A stretch of 64,000 bases of DNA from JBBQFI01 sp038237805 (lineage in GTDB: Bacteria > Verrucomicrobiota > Verrucomicrobiia > Chthoniobacterales > UBA10450): NCBI GenBank assembly GCA_038237805.1, contig JBBRYI010000011.1, positions 62,001 to 126,000 of the forward strand, given 5' to 3'. The notes under the pieces were generated by a model that saw only the letters and a list, made by a program, of their open reading frames with translations, was not told the origin of the DNA and made no database searches. The position numbers and the translations under genes are program-made. Shown one piece after another: positions 16,811-24,998 of this stretch. Within the stretch, counting starts at the first letter, position 1. Each line of letters starts with the position of its first letter.

Positions 16811-17461
16811 CTAGCGGCCAAGGACCGCGAGGAAACGCGACGCCCCGGGAGGCGGCGGGACGCGGCCGCTTAGAATCGAACGCGCGCTTACCGGACGTCC
16901 GTAATAATGCCGATTGGCATCCCGTTGTGTCGCAATCACCGCACCCTCAAGCGAGACACCGGCGAATAAGCCTTTGCTTCGGCTGTAGGTGTAGATGGCG
17001 GCAGTGGGCGTCACCCCCGCCTGCAAATCGCGGCCTACCGGGCCGGCAGCTGCGCTCGCGTCTGCGCCGATGGTGACATTTCCATCACGAGAAAATGCGC
17101 GGACGGCATCGCGCGTGTTAAGGACGAAAACAAAATCCGTCACCTGGGCGCCAATTTGAAAACCAAACCCCGCGCCGCCAGTGCCGATAAACGATGGACC
17201 GCTCCAACCACCGCCGGTTCGGGCGACGACGACACCTTGACCGCCTTTGCCGCTGATACCAAACCCCACTTTCAAAACGCGAATGATTGCGAGCCCACGC
17301 GCTTCGCTCAGCACCGTGGCCGGAATGCTTTGCTCAGGCATATGTCGAAAATCTCGAATGATACCGGCGGATTGATTGACAATTTCCTGCTCGGTCATGG
17401 CGTGGACCGTGCCGAGAACGAGACTGGAAAGAATGAGGACCGAAGCGAAGCGTTTCATCAT
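16811..17461 (-). CDS. SYLF/YSC84-domain lipid-binding protein
   Basis: Secreted SYLF-domain protein, about 216 residues from the ATG at 17461. That start gives a clean signal peptide (MKRFASVLILSSLVLGTVHA); an ATG at 17482 would add seven residues in front. The SYLF core is complete: ARGLAIIRVLKVGFGISGKGGQGVVVAR, GWSGPSFIGTGGAGFGFQIGAQVTDFVFVL and YSRSKGLFAGVSLEGAVI. Eukaryotic members bind phosphoinositides; bacterial members are periplasmic and poorly understood. A downstream secreted gene on the same strand suggests an envelope role. Confidence 0.88.
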   Translation of the reverse strand: MMKRFASVLILSSLVLGTVHAMTEQEIVNQSAGIIRDFRHMPEQSIPATVLSEARGLAIIRVLKVGFGISGKGGQGVVVARTGGGWSGPSFIGTGGAGFGFQIGAQVTDFVFVLNTRDAVRAFSRDGNVTIGADASAAAGPVGRDLQAGVTPTAAIYTYSRSKGLFAGVSLEGAVIATQRDANRHYYGRPVSARSILSGRVPPPPGASRFLAVLGR

Positions 17462-17510
17462 AGTACTAACTAGTTCGCTCATTTATTCCGCCACGGATGT
17501 ATAGAGAGAC

Positions 17511-18470
17511 TCATCTCCCGCTCGGGATGGCACCCGAGCCCAAACCCTGTTCACAACGAACCGCATCAGTTACCAATTCAGCATGGCGATTTGGATGAAT
17601 TCCACAGCCGTACTTTCGCGCGTAAACTTTTGTAAACTCAGCGCCGAAAAGAAAAATCGTCGTGGAATAATATACCCAGACCAAAATCAGAATAAGCGCG
17701 CCGGCCGCACCAAAGCCGGAACTCACGCTGCTCGTCCCAAGATAAAGGCCGATCAGAACTTTCCCGATCGTAAAAAAGATCGACGTGAAGACGGCGCCGA
17801 TCCAAACGTCGCGCCAGCCGATTTGAACATCGGGCAAAACTTTGTAGATGAGCGCGAAAAGAATCGTGAGCAACGCGAACGAGGTTAATTCCGCGAGCGG
17901 AGCAGCAAAAGAAGGCAGCGGAATGATTCCTTTCATATAAGTACTGACCGCCTGCAAACCAGCGCTAAAGAGAAGTGAAATGATTAACAGAAATCCAATC
18001 GATAAAACGATTGAGAAGGAGAGGACATAATCTTTGAGCATTCCTTTGATGCCCGTGCTCTTTTTTAAGCGTACGCCCCAAATCGTGTTCAGCGCATCTT
18101 TGAGTTGCGCAAAAACGCCGGAGGCGCCGACAACCAGCGTGCCCAAGCCGATCATGGTGGCGAGCGCGCTCTTTGGTTTATCGTTGGAAGCTTGAATGAT
18201 TAGCTGGATTTCCGCGGCCGCCTTTGGTCCGATCAGCCTTTCGATTTGTTGAAAGATTTCGCCGCGCGCCGCTTGATCGCCAAAGAAAAAGCCCGCGGCA
18301 GAAATCGCAATAATGACGAGTGGTGCCATGGAGAAAATCGAGTAATAGGCCAGGGCCGCGCTAAAACGCAGGGCGCGATCTTCCGACCAATCGTTGTAAG
18401 TCTCAACCAGCAGGGACCACCACAAACGCAGCCAGTGAAATTTTTCTTTCTTCTGCGGCAGCTTCGACAT
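17511..18470 (-). CDS. YihY/BrkB-family inner-membrane protein
   Basis: 319-residue polytopic protein with about six membrane helices. Family signatures are ALAYYSIFSMAPLVIIAISAAGFFFGDQAARGEI, LGTLVVGASGVFAQLKDALNTIWGV and GAAGALILILVWVYYSTTIFLFGAEFTKVYA. It was once annotated as RNase BN, but that activity belongs to another protein; the role of YihY proteins is unsettled. The C-terminal tail after YARKYG is short. It is divergent from tadA with only about 40 bp between them. Confidence 0.9.
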   Translation of the reverse strand: MSKLPQKKEKFHWLRLWWSLLVETYNDWSEDRALRFSAALAYYSIFSMAPLVIIAISAAGFFFGDQAARGEIFQQIERLIGPKAAAEIQLIIQASNDKPKSALATMIGLGTLVVGASGVFAQLKDALNTIWGVRLKKSTGIKGMLKDYVLSFSIVLSIGFLLIISLLFSAGLQAVSTYMKGIIPLPSFAAPLAELTSFALLTILFALIYKVLPDVQIGWRDVWIGAVFTSIFFTIGKVLIGLYLGTSSVSSGFGAAGALILILVWVYYSTTIFLFGAEFTKVYARKYGCGIHPNRHAELVTDAVRCEQGLGSGAIPSGR

Positions 18471-18514
18471 TCCTTTAGCTAAGCGTGCGAGCCGCGGTAA
18501 ACGGACGCGTTTTC

Positions 18515-19003
18515 ATGGAAACAATTATCGATCTACAGAGCGACGCCTATTTCATGGGGGAAGCGTTGCGGCTTGCGCGCAAAGCTTTCGATGCGGACGA
18601 GGTTCCGGTCGGAGCCGTTGTGGTGCGGCAAGGTAAAATCATCGGGCGCGCTTACAATCAGGTTGAGCTCTTGAAGGACGCGACTGCGCATGCAGAAATG
18701 CTCGCGATAACGCAAGCTGAAGCGGAAGTAGGCGATTGGCGACTGACCGATTGCGATCTTTATGTGACCAAAGAACCTTGCCTAATGTGTGCAGGGGCAT
18801 TGGTTCATGTCCGGATGCGGCGCGTAATATTTGGTTGCATCGACGAGCGCGCAGGCGCCGCGGGCGGCATTATGAATTTGCTACAAATGCCTGCCCTTAA
18901 TCACCGATGCGAAATTACCTCGGGCGTTTTACGGGACGAATGCAGCGCGCTGCTGCAAAGTTTTTTTCGCGCCAAGCGCGCGCGGGATCTGCCGCCATCA
19001 TAA
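18515..19003 (+). CDS. tadA: tRNA-specific adenosine-34 deaminase
   Basis: Converts A34 of tRNA-Arg(ACG) to inosine. The cytidine-deaminase fold keeps zinc ligands His and catalytic Glu in TAHAEMLA and the PCLMC pair in VTKEPCLMCAGALVH. The length is about 162 residues from ATG 18515; the frame also opens at a GTG at 18485, and there is no clear Shine-Dalgarno to decide. It ends three bases before the convergent arylsulfotransferase-like gene. Confidence 0.93.
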   Translation: METIIDLQSDAYFMGEALRLARKAFDADEVPVGAVVVRQGKIIGRAYNQVELLKDATAHAEMLAITQAEAEVGDWRLTDCDLYVTKEPCLMCAGALVHVRMRRVIFGCIDERAGAAGGIMNLLQMPALNHRCEITSGVLRDECSALLQSFFRAKRARDLPPS

Positions 19004-19006
19004 AGG

Positions 19007-21025
19007 CTACGGTATCGCTGTGCCTGTTTTGGATTTCACCAGAGCGAGATCGGTGCTGTTGATCGTGCTACTGATAACAACATCGTGGCGAAAATTTGAA
19101 GCTGTGACGTTTTGACCGGACCGAGTCTTTATCGCGCTAACATCACTTGAGTTAACTGTGCGATTGCCCGTCACATCTCCAATAAGCACTCCCATCGGCA
19201 CGGAAACATTTTCCGTGGTTGAGCCATCGTTTACTCCAATTAAGTTCACGGCGAGTGTCTGCGCGTTGCTGACATTCGTTAGGTTCACCATTACTTGATT
19301 ACCATTGACGACAGGCAGACCTGCAACCGCGGCCGTTCCACCGTTACCAGGAGTCACAGTGGCAGTCGTGATGGTAACCGGCGCTGCGAAAGTGGTTACG
19401 ATCTGGAAGTTACCACTTGCACCACCTGAACGACATTCAACGCCGAGACTGCCAGTCAGGGGCAGTGCAATATCGAACGTGCCGGCCCCGCCATGGGTGT
19501 TGCGCGAGACCGCGGTAGGCGGAACGAGGGTGCTAAAGCCTACATTTTCGAAGTGGACCGGAATAGAGTTATACGCTTCGTCACAACTGGAAGTCGTGTA
19601 TCGGTAATGAAAAATCTTGTTTCCTGAGGAATCTAAGCCAAGAATTTCCGCAAGCGCCGGTGTTGTTGCATTAAGGAAAGCATAATCGACGAGATAATTA
19701 GACGGACTATCCTCGTAGACGCTGGAGCAAAACGGGCTGTAGAGAGCCTGATTGGCCGCGTAGTTCCATAGCTCCGTCGCCACCTTTGCCTGCGTGTTGA
19801 TTTGATATTTGCGCGCAGCGCTGTAGGTGCGATCAAGTCCAGCCGGTGTATGACCCAAACTACTTTTACCATTGTCAAAAAGTAACAGGTTGTCATCTAT
19901 TGTGATCGATAAGGCATGTTGGCCAATCGGAGCAAGCGTATTGGCACCGAGCGAAAGGGAGTAATTTGCTAGCGACGGAAATTGGTGCCAATGCTTGGTC
20001 GTGTCGCCAAGGATCCACTTGATCGCGCTTGTCGTGTAATTAAGAGCGATGACAAAGTTCTCCCGGCTGGACACCAACAGCGAGTCATCGGATTTCTTAT
20101 ACGCAACCGCGTTATTATGAAACCAGTCGTTTGAGGGCGCGGGATCGGATGCGGGCTTGACGAATTGGCTGGGATTATCGCCCCCGGCCGTCATGGCAGC
20201 TGAAATGAGGTCAGCCATGTTCCATGTCTTTAGAAGATTGCCTAACCCATCCACCTCCAAGACCACAGATTCAACCTGCGCCGCAGTGTCTACCTCTAAA
20301 AGGATCCCGCGCTTACCGAAATCGGCGTTATGATGAAAATTCAACGCGCCAATGCTGCTATAATCCTTCAGAGCGACGAATGTGCCATCGAGCTCCATAC
20401 GGTAAAGAACTGCGCCAGCCCCTGCGCCAGTCCCGAGATAGACCGAGTTCTGGAACAGTGTCGTAGTATGATTCGCGAATCCCGCCGTGCCTACCCACCG
20501 AATTCGACCGTCCGTATCGAAAATAATAGGTCCGGCGGCGCCGCATTTGTTCCTCACCAGGTAATAGTCATAGCTCAAGGTCGTGCTGTTCGTTCGGGGT
20601 TGTACAATCGTAGGACTGTTGTAGCCGCACGGATCGTTGAATACGGGCGTGGACACCATCACACTAGCCTGTTGCAATGAGTTATCAGTAAACACGTAGG
20701 TCAGGTTGACGGTGTTAGAAGAGTTCGCATAGAGACCAAACACCGGTAAGAGTATCGCGCCGCTCTGCGAATTAAAGTAACCTCGTTTCTGCAGATACCC
20801 GATCGGGTAGGTCCCGGTTACTGGGCGCGTCACAGATCCCGCCTTGGGCGTGATTTGGAACTTTATGCTCTTGACCGACGCGGGAGGGTTGGCCGTCAGC
20901 TGAATCTGGGCTATGAACGGGGTTGGACCTGCTGTTTGCCCCGTAATCATAACCGAGGCGGCGTCGGCTCGATTTGGAGATAAAGTCAGAAGTGTCAGAG
21001 CAATTATTGGTATGAAGTATTTCAT
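19007..21025 (-). CDS. Secreted arylsulfotransferase-like protein with dockerin-like C-terminus (copy 1)
   Basis: 672 residues with signal peptide (MKYFIPIIALTLLTLSPNRADA). The N-terminal ~100 residues form a beta domain. Residues about 130-490 resemble the AssT-type arylsulfate sulfotransferase propeller: DWFHNNAVAYKKSDDSLLVSSREN contains the His and Arg positions important in E. coli-type AssT, and QHALSITIDDNLLLFDNG fits the region of the transiently sulfated His. The assignment is by eye. The last ~167 residues are a module (SRNTHGGAGTF...VECRSGG...) ending in two dockerin-like loops, GDVTGNRTVNSSD and DVVISSTINSTD. The next gene upstream is a close paralogue in tandem. Substrate unknown. 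Confidence 0.75.
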   Translation of the reverse strand: MKYFIPIIALTLLTLSPNRADAASVMITGQTAGPTPFIAQIQLTANPPASVKSIKFQITPKAGSVTRPVTGTYPIGYLQKRGYFNSQSGAILLPVFGLYANSSNTVNLTYVFTDNSLQQASVMVSTPVFNDPCGYNSPTIVQPRTNSTTLSYDYYLVRNKCGAAGPIIFDTDGRIRWVGTAGFANHTTTLFQNSVYLGTGAGAGAVLYRMELDGTFVALKDYSSIGALNFHHNADFGKRGILLEVDTAAQVESVVLEVDGLGNLLKTWNMADLISAAMTAGGDNPSQFVKPASDPAPSNDWFHNNAVAYKKSDDSLLVSSRENFVIALNYTTSAIKWILGDTTKHWHQFPSLANYSLSLGANTLAPIGQHALSITIDDNLLLFDNGKSSLGHTPAGLDRTYSAARKYQINTQAKVATELWNYAANQALYSPFCSSVYEDSPSNYLVDYAFLNATTPALAEILGLDSSGNKIFHYRYTTSSCDEAYNSIPVHFENVGFSTLVPPTAVSRNTHGGAGTFDIALPLTGSLGVECRSGGASGNFQIVTTFAAPVTITTATVTPGNGGTAAVAGLPVVNGNQVMVNLTNVSNAQTLAVNLIGVNDGSTTENVSVPMGVLIGDVTGNRTVNSSDVSAIKTRSGQNVTASNFRHDVVISSTINSTDLALVKSKTGTAIP

Positions 21026-21097
21026 GAGAAGTTCAGCGGGATTGTTGTAGTTCTAATAATGCTTTGGAAATTAGTGGGCTGCCACGTTGTTATCTTG

Positions 21098-21125
21098 TGA
21101 AAACAAATGAACGCACGCGCGTTAT
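21098..21125 (+). other. Possible remnant of a duplicated regulator gene start
   Basis: The stretch TTGTGAAAACAAATGAACGC upstream of copy 1 matches the beginning of the regulator gene at 23406 (TTGTGAAAACAACTGAACGC) except for one base, after which the two diverge. The upstream CCACGTTGTTA also recurs in both regions. It looks like the leftover of a tandem duplication that included the regulator start. Confidence 0.5.
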
Positions 21126-21145
21126 TTTCGCGGTCGAACAAGTAG

Positions 21146-23137
21146 CTACGGTATCGCCGTCCCTGTTTTGGATTTCACGAGGGCGAGATCTGTGCTGTTG
21201 ATCGCGTTGTCGACAATAGCATCGTGGCGAAAGTTTGAAGCTGTCACAGTCTGACCGGACTGAGCTTTTGTCGCGCTAACATCACTTGAGTTAACTGTGC
21301 GATTGCCCGTCACGTCTCCGATAAGCACTCCCATCGGTACGGAAACATTTTCCGTGGTTGAGCCATCGTTTACTCCGATTAAGTTCACTGCGAGTATCTG
21401 CGCATTGCTGACATTCGTTAGGTTCACAGTCACTTGATTACCACTAACGACAGGCACGCCTGCGACGGCGGCCGTTCCACCATTTGCAGGAGTCACGGTG
21501 GCGCTCGTAATTGTCACAGGAACGGCGAAGGTGGCCACCATTTGATAGTCACCGTTCGCATTACCAGAACGACATTCCACGCCAACGTTACCGGTTAGCG
21601 GTAGTGGTATGTCGAACGACCCATTTACGCCGTGAGTTTTACGGGAGACCGCGACAGGAGGAGCAAGTGTGGTAAAGGAGACCTGCTCAAAGTGTATGGG
21701 AAAAGCGTTCCAGGCGATATCGCAGCCGAGCGCAGCATACCGATAGTGGAAAATTTTATTCCCCGAAGCATCCAGACCTAGCACTTCGGTAGACATGTTG
21801 CCTTGAGTTCCAAGGAAGGTGTAATCAACCAAGTAGTTCAGAGGATTGTCCTCGTAGACGCTCGAACAAAAAGCGCTGTAAAGGGCGGGATTACTTAGGT
21901 AGTGCCACACCTCGGTGGCTACTTTCGATTGGGTGTTAATCTGATATTTGCGGGGCGCGCTATACGTGCGATCAGCTCCCGTCGGAGTGTGATTGAGGCT
22001 GGACTTACCGTTATCGAACAACAACAGATTATCATCCTTGGTTATTGATAACGCGTGCTCGCCAATCGGATAAAGGGTATTAGCACCTGCCGTTAGTGCA
22101 AACGCAACCAGCGATGGGAACTGGTGCCATTGCTTGGTCGGATCGCCCAAAATCCATTTGATCGCGGCCGTTTCATAATCAAGAGCAATCACGAAATTTT
22201 CGCGACTTGATACGAGCAGAGAGTCGTCGGACCGCTTATAAGTAGTGGCATTGTTGTGAAACCAATCCGTCGGGGCCGGCTTCACGAACAGACTTGCATT
22301 ATCGCCTCCCGCCGTCATTGCAGCCGTAATGATGTCAGCAAGATTCCAAGTTTTAAGTATGTTGCCCAAGCCATCCAGTTCCATGTTCACTGCTTCGGTC
22401 TGCGCGGCAGTGTCAACGTCTAACAACATGCCGCGCTTCCCCGTATCGATATTGTGATGAAAATCCATTACACCAGCGCTGCTATAATCTTTAAGCAGAG
22501 CGAAGGTACCGTCCAATTCCATGCGATAAAGGAGCGCGCCGTTCGCAATATAGATGGAGTTCTGAAACAACCCGGAGGCAAGACTAGTAACTCCTGCCGT
22601 TCCTACCCAGCGGACCTGCCCATCGGTATCAATAATGATCGGCGAGAAGTTACCACAGGTGTTTTTCAAGATAATGTAGTCATAGCTAAGCGCCGTGCTG
22701 GCGGTTCTTGCCTGCACTACCGTAGGAGTGTTATAGGAGCAGGTGGTATTAAACGCGGGCGTGGAAACCATCGCTGTCCCCATCTGCACCGAGTTGTCGG
22801 TGAACGTATATGTCAGCGTTACCGTATTTGTGGAATTCGCATAAAGACCGAATACCGGTAAAAGAATCGCGCCGGTCTGCGAATTGAAGTAACCTCTTTT
22901 CTGCAAGTATTGGATCGGATAGGTGCCGCTTACTGGCCGGGTGACAGATCCTGTCTTGGGAGCGATCTGGAACTTTATGCTTTTGATCGAGGCGGGTGGA
23001 TTGGCCGTTAATTGGAGCTGGGCAATGAACGGAGTGGGACCCGCAGTTTGCCCATTGATAATAACCGAGGCGGCATCGGCTCGATTTGGAGATACAGTCA
23101 GGAGTGCAAGAGCAATTATTGGTATTAGGTGTTTCAT
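21146..23137 (-). CDS. Secreted arylsulfotransferase-like protein with dockerin-like C-terminus (copy 2)
   Basis: Paralogue of the next gene downstream, sharing nearly the whole length including the signal peptide. The ATG at 23137 (MKHLIPIIALALLTVSPNRADA) is preferred over one at 23155 because it starts the signal peptide. The propeller motifs DWFHNNATTYKRSDDSLLVSSREN and EHALSITKDDNLLLFDNG and the C-terminal module with SSDVSATKAQSG and a TGTAIP end are all kept. No frameshift is seen, so both copies appear functional. The gene is divergent from the small regulator-like gene at 23408, with a palindrome between them. Confidence 0.75.
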   Translation of the reverse strand: MKHLIPIIALALLTVSPNRADAASVIINGQTAGPTPFIAQLQLTANPPASIKSIKFQIAPKTGSVTRPVSGTYPIQYLQKRGYFNSQTGAILLPVFGLYANSTNTVTLTYTFTDNSVQMGTAMVSTPAFNTTCSYNTPTVVQARTASTALSYDYIILKNTCGNFSPIIIDTDGQVRWVGTAGVTSLASGLFQNSIYIANGALLYRMELDGTFALLKDYSSAGVMDFHHNIDTGKRGMLLDVDTAAQTEAVNMELDGLGNILKTWNLADIITAAMTAGGDNASLFVKPAPTDWFHNNATTYKRSDDSLLVSSRENFVIALDYETAAIKWILGDPTKQWHQFPSLVAFALTAGANTLYPIGEHALSITKDDNLLLFDNGKSSLNHTPTGADRTYSAPRKYQINTQSKVATEVWHYLSNPALYSAFCSSVYEDNPLNYLVDYTFLGTQGNMSTEVLGLDASGNKIFHYRYAALGCDIAWNAFPIHFEQVSFTTLAPPVAVSRKTHGVNGSFDIPLPLTGNVGVECRSGNANGDYQMVATFAVPVTITSATVTPANGGTAAVAGVPVVSGNQVTVNLTNVSNAQILAVNLIGVNDGSTTENVSVPMGVLIGDVTGNRTVNSSDVSATKAQSGQTVTASNFRHDAIVDNAINSTDLALVKSKTGTAIP

Positions 23138-23208
23138 GAAAATGTCCAGCGGCAATGCTGAGTCTGGATAATGCTGTGGAACGAGAATGAGGCAAGCTAA
23201 TTATAACT

Positions 23209-23224
23209 GTTTATACGTATAAAC
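23209..23224. promoter_or_regulatory. Perfect 16-bp palindrome, candidate operator
   Basis: GTTTATACGTATAAAC reads identically on both strands. It lies 72 bp upstream of the copy-2 arylsulfotransferase start and 184 bp upstream of the divergent regulator-like gene, in an AT-richer stretch. Its position suits a dimeric regulator controlling one or both genes. Confidence 0.6.
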
Positions 23225-23407
23225 GTCGCAAACGACCACGTTGTTACGGGAAAACACAACTAAGGACCTGACTATTTACTAGACGTGATGCGGGATTAGC
23301 GTTTGCGAGTTCACCTATGAGAATCGGCTGCGTGAGAGCTTGGATTCACTGAGCCTTTACGACTAAACTGAAAACGCCGCTAAAAAACTTTCCCAATTTT
23401 TATATTT

Positions 23408-23920
23408 GTGAAAACAACTGAACGCCCACGCAGAAAAAGAAGCGGCGGTCGACCCCGCAAGTTTGCCGAACCGAGCCGACCGATTACGCTGACGCTTCCA
23501 GAGAGCACCTTGCGCGAATTACGACACGTTGATCCAGACCCGGGTCACGCCATTGTGAAATTGACCCGAAGCGTGTTGCATAATGGCGGAAAGGAGAAAC
23601 CGCTGGTGGAAATAGTAACCGTGTCAGTTGACAGGGGATTAATTGTTATTGGCCCTAGTCAGGCGTTGTTGCAGATCCCGTTCTTGCATCTTATCGAAGT
23701 CGCGCCTGCGCGCTATCTCCTCGCCCTGGACTCCGGCCACGATTTCAAAAGCTTGGAAATTGCCCTCAACGACGTTCTGGACGATGTGCCGCAGAGCGAC
23801 AAAAGAGAGCGAGAATTGATGACGCAATTACGTCAACACATTAAATCTCTTCGCAAGTCCGAGCGCATGAGCCGGGCTGAAATCCTTTTCGTTAGGTCTG
23901 CGAAACGATCCCCTGGGTAG
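23408..23920 (+). CDS. Putative small DNA-binding protein
   Basis: 170 residues from a GTG start. The N-terminus is strongly basic (RPRRKRSGGRPRKF) and includes an AT-hook-like GGRPRKF core, followed by ITLTLPESTLRELRHVD, which resembles the strand and first helix of ribbon-helix-helix proteins. The middle (VEIVTVSVDRGLIVIGPSQALLQIPFLHLIEVAPARYLLALD) looks like a small ligand-binding or dimerisation domain. The last third is charged and helical. Its place opposite the arylsulfotransferase gene, across a palindrome, suggests a local regulator. The family is not named with confidence. Confidence 0.6.
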   Translation: MKTTERPRRKRSGGRPRKFAEPSRPITLTLPESTLRELRHVDPDPGHAIVKLTRSVLHNGGKEKPLVEIVTVSVDRGLIVIGPSQALLQIPFLHLIEVAPARYLLALDSGHDFKSLEIALNDVLDDVPQSDKRERELMTQLRQHIKSLRKSERMSRAEILFVRSAKRSPG

Positions 23921-24104
23921 TCCGCGAACTCTTCGCGCACCTTGGCGCGCAGTGTCGCGAATGCGCCCAACTGGCTGCATTGTTTGAGGTCCCAAGCCAG
24001 GTTAAGCTGACATCACGCTCGACAACTTGGTGGATTTTCTTTATAGAAGGCGCGTGATTTCAAGCAGAACGGGCCAGGCGCCGGCTCATCGAATTGATCG
24101 CTGT

Positions 24105-24854
24105 ATGCCATGCGCCACGAGGACCATTTCCAGGCGTTCACATCCGTGTTTCACGCCGTCGCCGTGGTCGATATTAGGCGGTGTGCTTTTAGCGTTGTTG
24201 CTTTCACGGGCAACTCCGGCAAAGGCGGTCACCATCAACTCGCACACCGCGCCCATCGTTACCAATACATACGACAACGGCGCCGGCTCGCTGCGCCAGG
24301 CGCTGGTGAACGCTCAGGACGGAGACACCATTGCGTTCAACATTCCCACTTCTGATCCTGGCTATAACGGTCGGATCTGGACGATTGGCCTAACGAGCGG
24401 TGAGCTCGCGATTAACAAAAGCATAACGTTCAGTGGTGTCCCTGCGAGTCTCCTCATCGTAAACCGAGATCGACATACGTCGGCCTACAATATCATTCGT
24501 CTCGACCCCAATCACCCCGTCGCAATAGAAGACCTGACGACCAGCCAAGGACTAGCTCAGCCCGCGAGATTAGTGCTATTGACGGGGGGTGCAACCGCCA
24601 TCCTTTATCTATCTCTAGTGTTATTCTGCCGGCGCCTATGGCGATCTACGCGAAAACGAATTCGGTTCGGGATCCTTTGGGGCGCTGACAGGAAACCAGT
24701 GTGCGCAAAATGCGAAGGTCTCCTTTACGTGCTGAATGATTACTCCTTCCAATGCCCCGTCTGCCAGGTCGAACTCGGCGCGCGCGGGGAGAATGGGCTG
24801 TTGATTTCTCCGCGCGAAGCATTAGTCAAAATTCGGCTCAACGAATATTGGTGA
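24105..24854 (+). CDS. Chimeric protein: truncated beta-helix N-terminus joined to a membrane zinc ribbon
   Basis: About 249 residues from ATG 24105, chosen because it precedes a signal-like segment (SILGGVLLALLLSRATPAKA). Residues 40-150 match the beginning of secreted right-handed beta-helix proteins (VTNTYDNGAGSLRQALVNAQDGDTIAFNI, INKSITFSGV), but the helix stops after roughly two turns. A membrane helix (LVLLTGGATAILYLSLVLF) then leads to a C-terminal zinc ribbon with CAKC and CPVC pairs. Full-length relatives of the first part are many hundreds of residues long. The result may be a fusion formed by deletion; function unknown. Confidence 0.6.
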   Translation: MPCATRTISRRSHPCFTPSPWSILGGVLLALLLSRATPAKAVTINSHTAPIVTNTYDNGAGSLRQALVNAQDGDTIAFNIPTSDPGYNGRIWTIGLTSGELAINKSITFSGVPASLLIVNRDRHTSAYNIIRLDPNHPVAIEDLTTSQGLAQPARLVLLTGGATAILYLSLVLFCRRLWRSTRKRIRFGILWGADRKPVCAKCEGLLYVLNDYSFQCPVCQVELGARGENGLLISPREALVKIRLNEYW

Positions 24855-24864
24855 ACGGAGCAAT

Positions 24865-24938
24865 TGGCTGCCTCGCTAGGACTCGAACCTAGACAAAGAG
24901 ATCCAGAATCTCTTGTGCTACCATTACACCACGAGGCA
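24865..24938 (-). tRNA. tRNA-Gln (anticodon CTG)
   Basis: The minus strand folds as a cloverleaf: acceptor TGCCTCG/CGAGGCA, anticodon stem AAGAGA/TCTCTT with loop TTCTGGA (anticodon CTG, decoding CAG), and T arm CTAGGTTCGAGTCCTAG. Discriminator G and an encoded CCA follow at 24865-24868. All seven acceptor pairs are Watson-Crick. Confidence 0.95.
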
Positions 24939-24998
24939 AAGGGGAAAAAAATTAGAACGTATTTCCGATGCCGCAAGTACGCGCCTGCCGGCGCGACT

